12,892 nt of DNA from Methanobrevibacter sp. (lineage in GTDB: Archaea > Methanobacteriota > Methanobacteria > Methanobacteriales > Methanobacteriaceae). The position numbers and the translations under genes were made by a program. Below, one piece after another: positions 1 through 5,491 of the stretch (the first letter of the stretch is position 1; each line of letters starts with the position of its first letter). Under the pieces are notes generated by a model. It was not told the origin of the DNA. It made no database searches and was given only the letters and a program-made list of their open reading frames with translations. The stretch covers positions 1-12,892 of the forward strand of contig WRCI01000032.1 in the NCBI GenBank assembly GCA_009784145.1. Direction: 5' to 3'.

Positions 1-57
1 GATAGTTCAGCTTTATTAACTCCAGATGAATGTGAAATTGGGGAAAAAATAAGATAA
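1..57 (+). CDS. C-terminal fragment of an upstream protein (unidentified)
   Basis: Frame 1 is open from the first base and ends at a TAA at 55-57, giving 18 residues that end in ECEIGEKIR. Codon use (gaa, tta, ata, aga) is like the neighbouring genes and the sequence is less AT-extreme than the spacer that follows. The fragment is too short to assign to a family. It is most likely the last codons of a gene on the + strand whose body lies outside the window. Confidence 0.45.
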   Translation, partial: DSSALLTPDECEIGEKIR

Positions 58-185
58 TAATAATAATTTATTTAATAATCATGCTAATAGAATTATTTAA
101 AAAATAAATAATAACTCATACAATATTTTATATATTTATATAATTTTTATAAATATTTTATAGGATATATAATAAGTTTTATAAG

Positions 186-220
186 AGATTATATAGAATT
201 ATTGTAAGATTATATAGAAT
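186..220 (+). promoter_or_regulatory. Duplicated TATA-like promoter element, 21 bp apart
   Basis: The 14-mer AGATTATATAGAAT occurs at 186-199 and again at 207-220. Each copy holds a TATATA core suited to an archaeal TATA box. An archaeal start site about 25 nt downstream of the proximal core would fall near 237-240, just where the inverted-repeat leader begins, giving a 5' UTR of about 65 nt. The promoter role is inferred; the duplication is read directly. Confidence 0.4.
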
Positions 221-234
221 AAAACTAACACACC

Positions 235-301
235 TATTCACATCAATTTTTAGAAATTGGCGTTACTCTTTGTTGTTGTGAATAAAAGTCCTCACGGTGA
301 T
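235..301 (+). promoter_or_regulatory. Possible structured 5' leader with ribosome binding site
   Basis: Two nested inverted repeats are visible: outer arms TATTCACA (235-242) and TGTGAATA (277-284), and an inner hairpin CAATTT-TTAG-AAATTG (244-259). They are followed by TCACGGTGATG, in which the ribosome binding site GGTGAT (296-301) partly pairs with its own upstream TCAC. This could be a folded leader controlling translation of the DUF530 gene, but AT-rich DNA gives such repeats by chance. Confidence 0.3.
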
Positions 302-304
302 GTA

Positions 305-2035
305 ATGGATGAATCGATTCTTATAAGTACTACTGAGAAATACCTAAATCAAATACAATCTGAAAAAATAGATTTAGAAAATATATCTAAAAGAGATGTA
401 TTTAAATCAGTTTACTATAAATTCACTACTAGATTAAACAAACTTCAAAATTTAAAAGAAGACATGGATTTAAAGGGATACACAGCCCCATATCGTTCAA
501 TTAATAAATTTGGGTCTAGTGTATCTGGAGATGTTGCCTTTGAGGAACTAAATGAAGTAAATAGGCATGGTCAAATTTTTAGAATGAAAGCAACAGCTAA
601 AAAAAATATTCTTGACCGTGTGAAATCAGCTATTGATGCTCATAAAATTGCAATTGGTCACTTAGAAGAATATGGGATTTTTAAATGTGATTCTTGTTCT
701 AAATCATATAAACCTTCAACATTTATTGATTTAGTTGAAAAAAATGAAAATATCCAAAAAGAGGATACTGGAAAAGAATCTACTGATGATTATTTAGTTA
801 ATGGAAAAGAATCTGTTGGGGAGTATGTAGCTTGTGGAAAAGAATTTACTGGTGAAAATATACTCAATGAAGAATATATTAATGATAATAATCCTGAAGA
901 ATGTTCTTGTGGGAGTGAAGATTTTAACTTTGAAATTAATGAAACTGGAATATATAGATTAGAAATTATTCCATACTTACCTTTATCTGGAAATTATATG
1001 GTTTTAATGTCTGAAATGACAAGTTGGGGAAGAGAATCATTTAAAAAAGTTTTAAATCTTTTAAAACAAGAAAGAAAAGGTGTTGTCAAAACTGTTTCAG
1101 TTGTTATAAAATTTAAAGATAATGATAGATGGATTCACAAAAGAGTTACTTTAGATTCTGAATATGTTAATAACTATGAAGAAGAGATAAGGCGCCAATA
1201 TGGTAAAGATGTTAGAATAGAATTTTTACAATTTCATAGAACTAAACCTACTATAATTAATGATAAGCATGCTAGAACCGCATTAGCTATTGGTTATGCA
1301 AAATATGCTGAAAATATTGTTCAAAATATTAAAGAAGCAGTTTTTAAAGAAAGAATATCTAACATATATAAATTAGCTAAATATGATGAAATAGTCAGGG
1401 ATGTTAAGTTACAAAAACCAAAATTCATTACAGAAGATGATTCATTAGAAGAATGGAGAGAATTTGAAATTGAAAATCGTCTTAAAACAGTTGGATTAAT
1501 GAGTAAAAGAGAGAATCTTGATCCTCAACTACTTCAAGATATAAATAAAAGAAAAAATATAGAAAAAAACATTTTTTCAGAACTTGCTTCAACACTTATT
1601 TTATGGGATATTTTTAAATATTACTTAACAACATCCCAAGATAGAAGAAAAAGGTATGGTGGACCTTTCCCATATTTAAGAAATGAAATTGATAGACAAC
1701 AACGAAGAATATTTGAAAATATGAATAGGATTGTTGTTAATATTTTAAAAAATAATGAAAATGAAAAAATCATTGAATTACAGAATATGGATTTATTATT
1801 AAACAAAAAGTTTAATTTAGAAAAGAAAATTAAAGGTTCTAATATTAAGATAGATTATGTTGCTTTAGGTGCAGCTATAATCTCTTCAAATTGCAATATA
1901 CCAATTTCATTTTCTGCAAGAGCATTTAATGTTAAAGAAAAAAATGTTATAGAAGAAATTAAAAATATCGAAACCTTTAAAAAACCAAAAAGTGATAAAT
2001 CTAAAAAATTCTTAGAAATGATTAAGAAAAAATAG
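305..2035 (+). CDS. DUF530 family protein with CxxC...CxC zinc-binding motif
   Basis: A 576-residue soluble protein recognised by overall sequence as the archaeal DUF530 family, whose function is unknown. I chose ATG at 305 because GGTGAT lies 4 nt upstream; a longer TTG-initiated form from 257 lacks a comparable site. The N-terminal ~120 residues are helical and charged. A cysteine pair CDSC (residues 128-131) and a second pair CSC (200-202) look like the two halves of a zinc ribbon. Between them lies a low-complexity insert with an 11-residue unit starting GKES/GKES/GKEF at residues 156, 167 and 178, encoded by a 33-bp tandem repeat. The remaining ~370 residues are mostly alpha-helical with many basic residues and end in a lysine-rich tail (KSKKFLEMIKKK). 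There is no signal peptide or membrane segment. A nucleic-acid-related role is possible from the basic tail and zinc site, but that is inference. The downstream HTH gene begins 109 nt later. Confidence 0.8.
   Translation: MDESILISTTEKYLNQIQSEKIDLENISKRDVFKSVYYKFTTRLNKLQNLKEDMDLKGYTAPYRSINKFGSSVSGDVAFEELNEVNRHGQIFRMKATAKKNILDRVKSAIDAHKIAIGHLEEYGIFKCDSCSKSYKPSTFIDLVEKNENIQKEDTGKESTDDYLVNGKESVGEYVACGKEFTGENILNEEYINDNNPEECSCGSEDFNFEINETGIYRLEIIPYLPLSGNYMVLMSEMTSWGRESFKKVLNLLKQERKGVVKTVSVVIKFKDNDRWIHKRVTLDSEYVNNYEEEIRRQYGKDVRIEFLQFHRTKPTIINDKHARTALAIGYAKYAENIVQNIKEAVFKERISNIYKLAKYDEIVRDVKLQKPKFITEDDSLEEWREFEIENRLKTVGLMSKRENLDPQLLQDINKRKNIEKNIFSELASTLILWDIFKYYLTTSQDRRKRYGGPFPYLRNEIDRQQRRIFENMNRIVVNILKNNENEKIIELQNMDLLLNKKFNLEKKIKGSNIKIDYVALGAAIISSNCNIPISFSARAFNVKEKNVIEEIKNIETFKKPKSDKSKKFLEMIKKK
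770..868 (+). repeat. 33-bp in-frame tandem repeat (3 copies) inside the DUF530 gene
   Basis: Copies begin at 770, 803 and 836, each starting with GGAAAAGAAT and then diverging. They encode 11-residue units GKES..., GKES..., GKEF... The array sits between the two cysteine pairs of the putative zinc ribbon, lengthening that loop without shifting frame. Confidence 0.8.
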
Positions 2036-2040
2036 ATATC

Positions 2041-2070
2041 TATTAAAATAATATTTATTAAAATAATATT
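2041..2070 (+). repeat. Perfect 15-bp duplication after the DUF530 gene
   Basis: TATTAAAATAATATT occurs at 2041-2055 and is repeated exactly at 2056-2070, starting five bases after the DUF530 stop codon. It is short and AT-only, with no evident function. Confidence 0.75.
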
Positions 2071-2090
2071 TAAAAGAGAATATTAATAAA

Positions 2091-2160
2091 ATGGATTTTA
2101 ATAAAGATTGATAAAAAGTAGATTCTAATAAAGATTGATAAAAAATGGATTCTAATAAAA
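2091..2160 (+). repeat. 27-bp tandem repeat made of the start region of the HTH gene
   Basis: Three copies begin at 2091, 2118 and 2145, exactly 27 bp apart and all in the same reading frame. Copy 1 reads ATG-GAT-TTT-AAT-AAA-GAT then TGA; copy 2 reads GTA-GAT-TCT-AAT-AAA-GAT then TGA; copy 3 reads ATG-GAT-TCT-AAT-AAA-AAT and continues into the HTH gene. Copies 1 and 2 therefore resemble abortive six-codon starts followed by TGA TAA. Confidence 0.85.
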
Positions 2161-2660
2161 ATCAAACAAATGAGGAAGAAATAGTTCATATAAGTTCTCA
2201 ATTAAGTTCAAAGATGATTGTTGAATTAATAGAGAAATACCCTAATTTAAAAAAAATTACTTGTCCTCCTAGTTTATATAATCGAATTTCTGATAAATAT
2301 TTAGAAGCTTTAGAAGAATTAGGAATAACAGTTGAAATAAACCACAATTGGAATACTAAAATTAAATACACTGATTATGAAAAGAAAACTGTTTATAATA
2401 TGATTAAAGAGGGTAAAACTCCTTTAAAAATATCAAATGACTTAAATATTCCTATTAAAACAATTTATTATTTGAAAGATAGTTATAATAAAAAGACTCA
2501 TAATAAAATTCATTTAAAAAGAGGAAAAAAGAAAAAATATAATATGGAACTTAGAGAAAAGATTAAAAAACTTCAAATATCTGGAATATCTCCTAAAGAA
2601 ATATCAAAAAAAGAAAATATTCCTCTTAGAACTGTTTATTATATACTTAAGAATGGATAA
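2145..2660 (+). CDS. Small DNA-binding protein: DUF1699-like N-terminus plus two tandem HTH repeats
   Basis: A 171-residue basic protein. Residues 12-66 (IVHISSQLSS...TVEIN) resemble the short archaeal DUF1699 domain; this match is from memory and tentative. Residues ~75-113 and ~131-170 are two related HTH units, sharing the pattern G-(K/I)-(T/S)-P-x-(K/E)-IS followed by N-IP-x-(K/R)-T-(I/V)-YYL, like the resolvase/Hin type of recognition helix. They are joined by a very basic linker (KRGKKKKY, residues 125-132). There is no catalytic recombinase domain, so this is probably a transcription factor or other DNA-binding protein rather than a recombinase. ATG at 2145 is the third in-frame copy of a 27-bp repeat; the ribosome binding site is weak (only TGAT about 6 nt upstream). 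It sits in the same direction as the DUF530 gene (109 nt upstream) and the GT4 gene (148 nt downstream). Confidence 0.75.
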   Translation: MDSNKNQTNEEEIVHISSQLSSKMIVELIEKYPNLKKITCPPSLYNRISDKYLEALEELGITVEINHNWNTKIKYTDYEKKTVYNMIKEGKTPLKISNDLNIPIKTIYYLKDSYNKKTHNKIHLKRGKKKKYNMELREKIKKLQISGISPKEISKKENIPLRTVYYILKNG

Positions 2661-2680
2661 CTTTAATATGAATTGCAAAT

Positions 2681-2806
2681 AAATAATAGTGGAACAATAA
2701 GTGTTTTGATTAATAGTAGAATAATAATTGTGTGGATTAATAGAAGAATAATAATATCACTGATTAATAATAGAATAAGATATATAATGGTTAATAAAAG
2801 GTGAAA
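2681..2806 (+). repeat. Degenerate 27-bp tandem array between the HTH and GT4 genes
   Basis: Units begin at 2681, 2708, 2735, 2762 and 2789 with a constant 27-bp step. Copies 2-4 start GATTAATA; copy 5 starts GGTTAATA and runs into the ribosome binding site of the GT4 gene. The outer copies are more diverged. The stretch is poor in C on this strand. All frames on the + strand are closed, so it is not coding. The period equals that of the array upstream of the HTH gene. Confidence 0.8.
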
Positions 2807-2808
2807 AA

Positions 2809-3843
2809 GTGGTTGATGTATTTGCAATAAGTACTGATTTAACAATTTTCTTAATTTCAACATTTTGTGGAATATTAGCATTTTTAATAACTAGGATTAC
2901 TATGCCTCGTCTTATTAAGAGACTTGAAAAAGCAAATATTATTGGAAAAGATATTCATAAAATTTCTAAACCAATAGTTGCTGAAATGGGTGGAATTGGT
3001 ATATTATTTGGATTTATTATTGGAATATTTACGGGAATATATCTTTATCCTCCATTAACATTTCAATTAAGTATAGTTCTTCTTGTTATTCTATTAGTAG
3101 GTATTATTGGAATGGTTGATGATTTATTAACCTTATCATCAAAAGAAAAATTTATATTGCTCTTTTTAGCAGGAATGCCTTTGATATGGATTGCTCCTCC
3201 AAATGTAGGGTTATTATATATAATAGCAATACCAATAGCTCTTTCTATTGTAGCAAACCTTACAAATATGTTAGCTGGTTTAAATGGAATTGAATCAGGA
3301 CTAGGTGTAATAGCTATGACCTCTTTAACCATATCTTGTATAATTTTGGGAAAATATGATGTAGCTATTATTAGTATGGCAATGTTAGGGTCATTAATTG
3401 CATTTTTATTATATAATAAATATCCTTCAAATGTATTTCCAGGAGATACTGGAACACTTATTATAGGTGCTGCAATTGCAGCAATAGCATTTATTGGAAG
3501 AGTGAAATTAATAGCATTTATTATACTTTTACCTAATATTATTGATGCATGTATAAAATTTTTTAGTGCAGGGGTTATGGAGAGACAACAACACACTCCA
3601 ACCCAAGTCAATAATGAGGGAAAACTTATAATTCCAGATCAAGGATTTAAATCATTGATACGCTTGGTTCTTAGAAAACCAATTAGTGAAAAGGAAGCAG
3701 TAAGAATTATTTGGGGAATAGGGATTGTATTTGGACTACTTGGGATTATAGTAGCTGTTATCATGCCAAATATAATTGGAAATGCTACACTTGCTCAATT
3801 TATAAAATATAAAGACTTATTATATTATGTATTTAGTTTTTAA
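2809..3843 (+). CDS. Glycosyltransferase family 4 (MraY/Alg7-like) membrane protein
   Basis: A 344-residue polytopic membrane protein with about ten hydrophobic segments. It belongs to the family that transfers a sugar-1-phosphate from a UDP-sugar to a polyprenyl phosphate at the cytoplasmic face. Visible family motifs are KxxxPxVAExGG (residues 51-62), the Mg-binding pair in GMVDD (101-105), the nucleotide-site motif NLTNMLAGLNGIE (150-162), PGDTGT (211-216) and RQQHTPTQ (259-266). The AEMGG and LAGLNG forms are closer to archaeal/eukaryal GlcNAc-1-P transferases (AglH/Alg7 type) than to bacterial MraY, so N-glycan or pseudomurein lipid carrier synthesis is likely; which sugar is not readable. 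The start is GTG at 2809, fixed by an AGGTGA ribosome binding site at 2799-2804. The gene is convergent with the prepilin gene, 26 nt away. Confidence 0.88.
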   Translation: MVDVFAISTDLTIFLISTFCGILAFLITRITMPRLIKRLEKANIIGKDIHKISKPIVAEMGGIGILFGFIIGIFTGIYLYPPLTFQLSIVLLVILLVGIIGMVDDLLTLSSKEKFILLFLAGMPLIWIAPPNVGLLYIIAIPIALSIVANLTNMLAGLNGIESGLGVIAMTSLTISCIILGKYDVAIISMAMLGSLIAFLLYNKYPSNVFPGDTGTLIIGAAIAAIAFIGRVKLIAFIILLPNIIDACIKFFSAGVMERQQHTPTQVNNEGKLIIPDQGFKSLIRLVLRKPISEKEAVRIIWGIGIVFGLLGIIVAVIMPNIIGNATLAQFIKYKDLLYYVFSF

Positions 3844-3864
3844 TATCAATTTAATCTATTGATA
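3844..3864. terminator. Inverted repeat in the convergent GT4/prepilin gap
   Basis: TATCAAT (3844-3850) and ATTGATA (3858-3864) form perfect 7-bp arms around a 7-nt loop, starting directly after the GT4 stop codon and lying five bases from the prepilin stop. It fills most of the 26-nt gap between convergent genes, so it may help end transcription from both sides. No strong T-run follows on either strand, so the call is weak. Confidence 0.35.
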
Positions 3865-3869
3865 CAAAA

Positions 3870-4379
3870 TCAAACCCAATTAACGTTAGCTGTTGTAAAA
3901 ACATGTTTATTTGAAAAACAAGGATTATATAATGCATTAGTTAATTTAGATGTGCCAAATGTTAAAGTTATGCTTTTTTTTACATTATAATTTATTCTTT
4001 CACCAGCTGAAAGTCTATCCTCTCTTGAAAGTAAAGTAGGTGATGAAGCATAAACTCTTATCTGTATACTTGTTCTATTATATCTACTATCATATCCTCG
4101 ATTCAAAGTATCTATTTTTACTATTTTAATGGAGTTAGGATGTGTTAAAAGAATATTTTCTTCTGTGTATTTAAGATATGCGCTTTCTTCGAATATAGCT
4201 AATTTATTTTCAGCTACCCCGAAACTCGCACCACCTCTTGCAGCAGCCATAGCTAAATTGAAATCATTATCATAACTTAAAAAATTAGCTAAAGACAAAA
4301 TTAGCACTAAACTAAAACTAATCAAAAATAGAAATTCGATTGTGGATTGTCCAGTTGATTCTTTAGTAAAATTGTTCAT
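3870..4379 (-). CDS. Prepilin-like protein with class III signal peptide (EppA/TadE type)
   Basis: A 169-residue protein with a short charged leader (MNNFTKESTG) followed by QSTIEF and a hydrophobic helix to about residue 33. A Q at +1 and E at +5 after glycine match class III (QxxxE) archaeal prepilins, cleaved by an EppA-type peptidase between G10 and Q11; bacterial TadE-like pseudopilins have the same layout. The helix would form the filament core or membrane anchor. The remainder is a beta-rich polar domain with a single cysteine (CFSN) near the C-terminus. GGAG lies 12 nt upstream of the chosen ATG. Within that spacer ATG AAA TAT TTA TGA forms a four-codon reading frame whose TGA overlaps the real ATG, possibly a translation-coupled mini-cistron. 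It lies 180 nt downstream of a second prepilin-like gene; the two probably contribute to one surface structure. Confidence 0.78.
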   Translation of the reverse strand: MNNFTKESTGQSTIEFLFLISFSLVLILSLANFLSYDNDFNLAMAAARGGASFGVAENKLAIFEESAYLKYTEENILLTHPNSIKIVKIDTLNRGYDSRYNRTSIQIRVYASSPTLLSREDRLSAGERINYNVKKSITLTFGTSKLTNALYNPCFSNKHVFTTANVNWV

Positions 4380-4401
4380 AAATATTTCATTCTCCTTTGA
4401 A

Positions 4402-4514
4402 GATTTTATTCTAATTTAAGTATTTCATTTTTATTTAAACATTTTATTATCATTTAAGCATTTTATTTTCATTTAAGCATTATATTCTCATTAAACAATT
4501 TATTCTCATATCAA
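4402..4514 (-). repeat. 19-bp tandem array between the two prepilin genes
   Basis: Six units begin at 4402, 4421, 4440, 4459, 4478 and 4496 (one unit is 18 bp), with the + strand consensus CATTTTATTNTCATTTAAG. Divergence is moderate. One variant, at 4432-4439, turns the unit into TTTAAATA on the minus strand, a good archaeal TATA box for the downstream prepilin gene. Confidence 0.8.
4432..4439 (-). promoter_or_regulatory. Candidate TATA box for the QSTIE prepilin gene
   Basis: On the minus strand this reads TTTAAATA. A start site about 25 nt downstream would leave a leader of roughly 28 nt that includes the GGAG ribosome binding site. The same octamer lies ahead of the neighbouring prepilin-like gene. 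Confidence 0.35.
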
Positions 4515-4559
4515 TGATTCTATTATTCATATAAACTACAATAATAATTAGTTATTTAT

Positions 4560-5000
4560 TTAAATATTGTAAATTTGAATTACAGTTAGATTATCATCAT
4601 TTAAAGATTTTTTAACTTTATATGATGCTCCAGGATATAATCTAATTTCATTCACGATATCTCCATGTATATTAGCTAATCGTATTTGATGAATTGATGA
4701 TTCTCCTTTTCTTGAAGGAAGGGATATTATAACTTCATTTTGTTTAACTGTAATAAAATATGAGCTTGATGAAATATTATTTGGAAGAATAATTTCTTTT
4801 ATATTCCCAACATTATTGGCATTCACTGAGTTTATAGCATTTCCAACACTATCTACAAGGGATCTAGCATTGAGATTAAGTTCAATTCTTTTTTCATCTG
4901 AAAGATTACTTTCTATTAAATTTAATGAGATAATAAGTATAATCAATATTAAAAATATAGTAAAGATAAAATCAACCATGTATGTTCCTTTTGAATCCAT
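4560..5000 (-). CDS. Atypical prepilin-like secreted/membrane protein
   Basis: A 146-residue protein beginning MDSKG-TYMVDF and then an uninterrupted hydrophobic helix to about residue 28, followed by a mixed polar domain. The layout is that of a type IV-like prepilin: short charged leader ending in K-G, then hydrophobic helix with an acidic residue at +5. Here +1 is Thr instead of Gln and +5 is Asp (D10) instead of Glu, so it deviates from the QxxxE rule seen in the adjacent gene. It might be a minor pilin or pseudopilin, or simply an N-terminally anchored protein. There is no ribosome binding site; a TTTAAATA box centred about 26 nt upstream of the ATG suggests a leaderless transcript. It is divergent from the next + strand gene (491-nt gap) and upstream of the QSTIE prepilin gene. 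Confidence 0.65.
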   Translation of the reverse strand: MDSKGTYMVDFIFTIFLILIILIISLNLIESNLSDEKRIELNLNARSLVDSVGNAINSVNANNVGNIKEIILPNNISSSSYFITVKQNEVIISLPSRKGESSIHQIRLANIHGDIVNEIRLYPGASYKVKKSLNDDNLTVIQIYNI

Positions 5001-5021
5001 ATTAAATTTTTTATTTTTAGC

Positions 5022-5029
5022 TATTTAAA
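5022..5029 (-). promoter_or_regulatory. TATA box for the atypical prepilin gene (leaderless)
   Basis: Read on the minus strand the sequence is TTTAAATA, preceded by purine-rich GTAAAG resembling a BRE element. Its centre is about 26 nt before the ATG at 5000, so transcription would begin at or next to the start codon. No GGAG or GGTG lies before that ATG, which fits leaderless translation. Confidence 0.5.
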
Positions 5030-5217
5030 AACTTTACTCTTTTGGTAGTGTTAAATTCATTTAAACTAAACTTTCAAAGCGAATATAGAATATTAAGTAA
5101 TAATGCTAAATTAAGTTCAATGAAAAATATTTTTATTATAATAAAAAATAATTTAAGAGTGTTTTTTAATGTAAAATTAAAATAAATATTTAAATAGTAT
5201 TTTTTTATAAGATAATA

Positions 5218-5440
5218 AAAATTTTCTAAAGGAATATAAAACAATAGGAATAGTTTATTAGAGAATATAAAATAGTAAAAATAATTTTTTAAAGGAATAT
5301 AAAGTAATAATAGTTTATTAAAGAATATAAAATAATAAGAATAATTTATTAAAGATATAAAATAATAAGAATAATTTTTTAAAGGAATATAAAATAATAA
5401 TAATTTATTAAAGAATAGTAAAATAGTAAAAATAATATAT
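5218..5440. repeat. ~30-bp tandem array, about 7 degenerate copies
   Basis: Units begin near 5218, 5249, 5280, 5309, 5340, 5370, 5399 and 5430 (steps 29-32). The core is AATAATTTWTTAAAGGAATA followed by TAAAATAATA. Two sub-types alternate irregularly, one with TTTTTTAAAGGAAT and one with TTTATTAAAGAAT. There are no spacers between copies, so it is a tandem satellite and not CRISPR. Confidence 0.8.
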
Positions 5441-5462
5441 TGTTATAAACAAATATAACAAT
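5439..5462. promoter_or_regulatory. Perfect inverted repeat (candidate operator) upstream of the 5492 gene
   Basis: ATTGTTATA (5439-5447) and TATAACAAT (5454-5462) are perfect 9-bp arms around AACAAA. The centre lies about 41 nt before the ATG at 5492 and overlaps a TATA-like TTATAAAC (5443-5450). That placement suits a repressor or activator site covering a promoter; the binding protein is unknown. Confidence 0.4.
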
Positions 5463-5491
5463 GATTTAATTGTAAGTAAATAAAAACTTAG

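Larger units (their letters stand above)
58..304 (+). other. AT-rich spacer and leader upstream of the DUF530 gene
   Basis: The first part (about 58-180) is almost pure A/T with no gene-like reading frame. The last 80 bases are clearly less AT-rich and hold a repeated TATA-like element (186-220), an inverted-repeat leader (235-284) and a GGTGAT ribosome binding site (296-301). It probably contains the promoter and 5' untranslated region of the next gene. Confidence 0.5.
5001..5491. other. Divergent spacer with a repeat array and a dyad
   Basis: This 491-nt gap separates the minus-strand prepilin gene from the + strand unknown gene. From its left end it holds the prepilin promoter (5022-5029), a stretch without recognisable elements to about 5217, a ~30-bp tandem array (5218-5440), and an inverted repeat (5439-5462) close to the next gene. 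On the + strand only two C residues occur between 5119 and 5449, while G is frequent. No reading frame of note is seen. Confidence 0.6.

Noticed and set aside
257..304. TTG-initiated 16-residue extension of the DUF530 protein
   Set aside because: ATG at 305 has GGTGAT 4 nt upstream; the extension lacks a ribosome binding site and overlaps the inverted-repeat leader.
2145..2660. Site-specific recombinase for the flanking repeats
   Set aside because: The HTH units look like those of resolvases, but no serine or tyrosine catalytic domain is present.
2663..2881. Minus-strand 72-codon frame with a Leu/Ile-rich nine-residue repeat
   Set aside because: The repeat is the 27-bp array translated on the other strand; it overlaps the start of the well supported GT4 gene and has no ribosome binding site.
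3063..3611. Minus-strand 182-codon frame inside the GT4 gene
   Set aside because: It is the mirror of a membrane-protein coding region; the + strand has all family motifs and a strong ribosome binding site.
4816..5028. Plus-strand 70-codon frame opposite the atypical prepilin gene
   Set aside because: It is antisense to a gene with a clear prepilin-type N-terminus and TATA box; no ribosome binding site.
5218..5440. CRISPR-like repeat array
   Set aside because: Units follow one another directly with variable length and no unique spacers; no cas genes are present.
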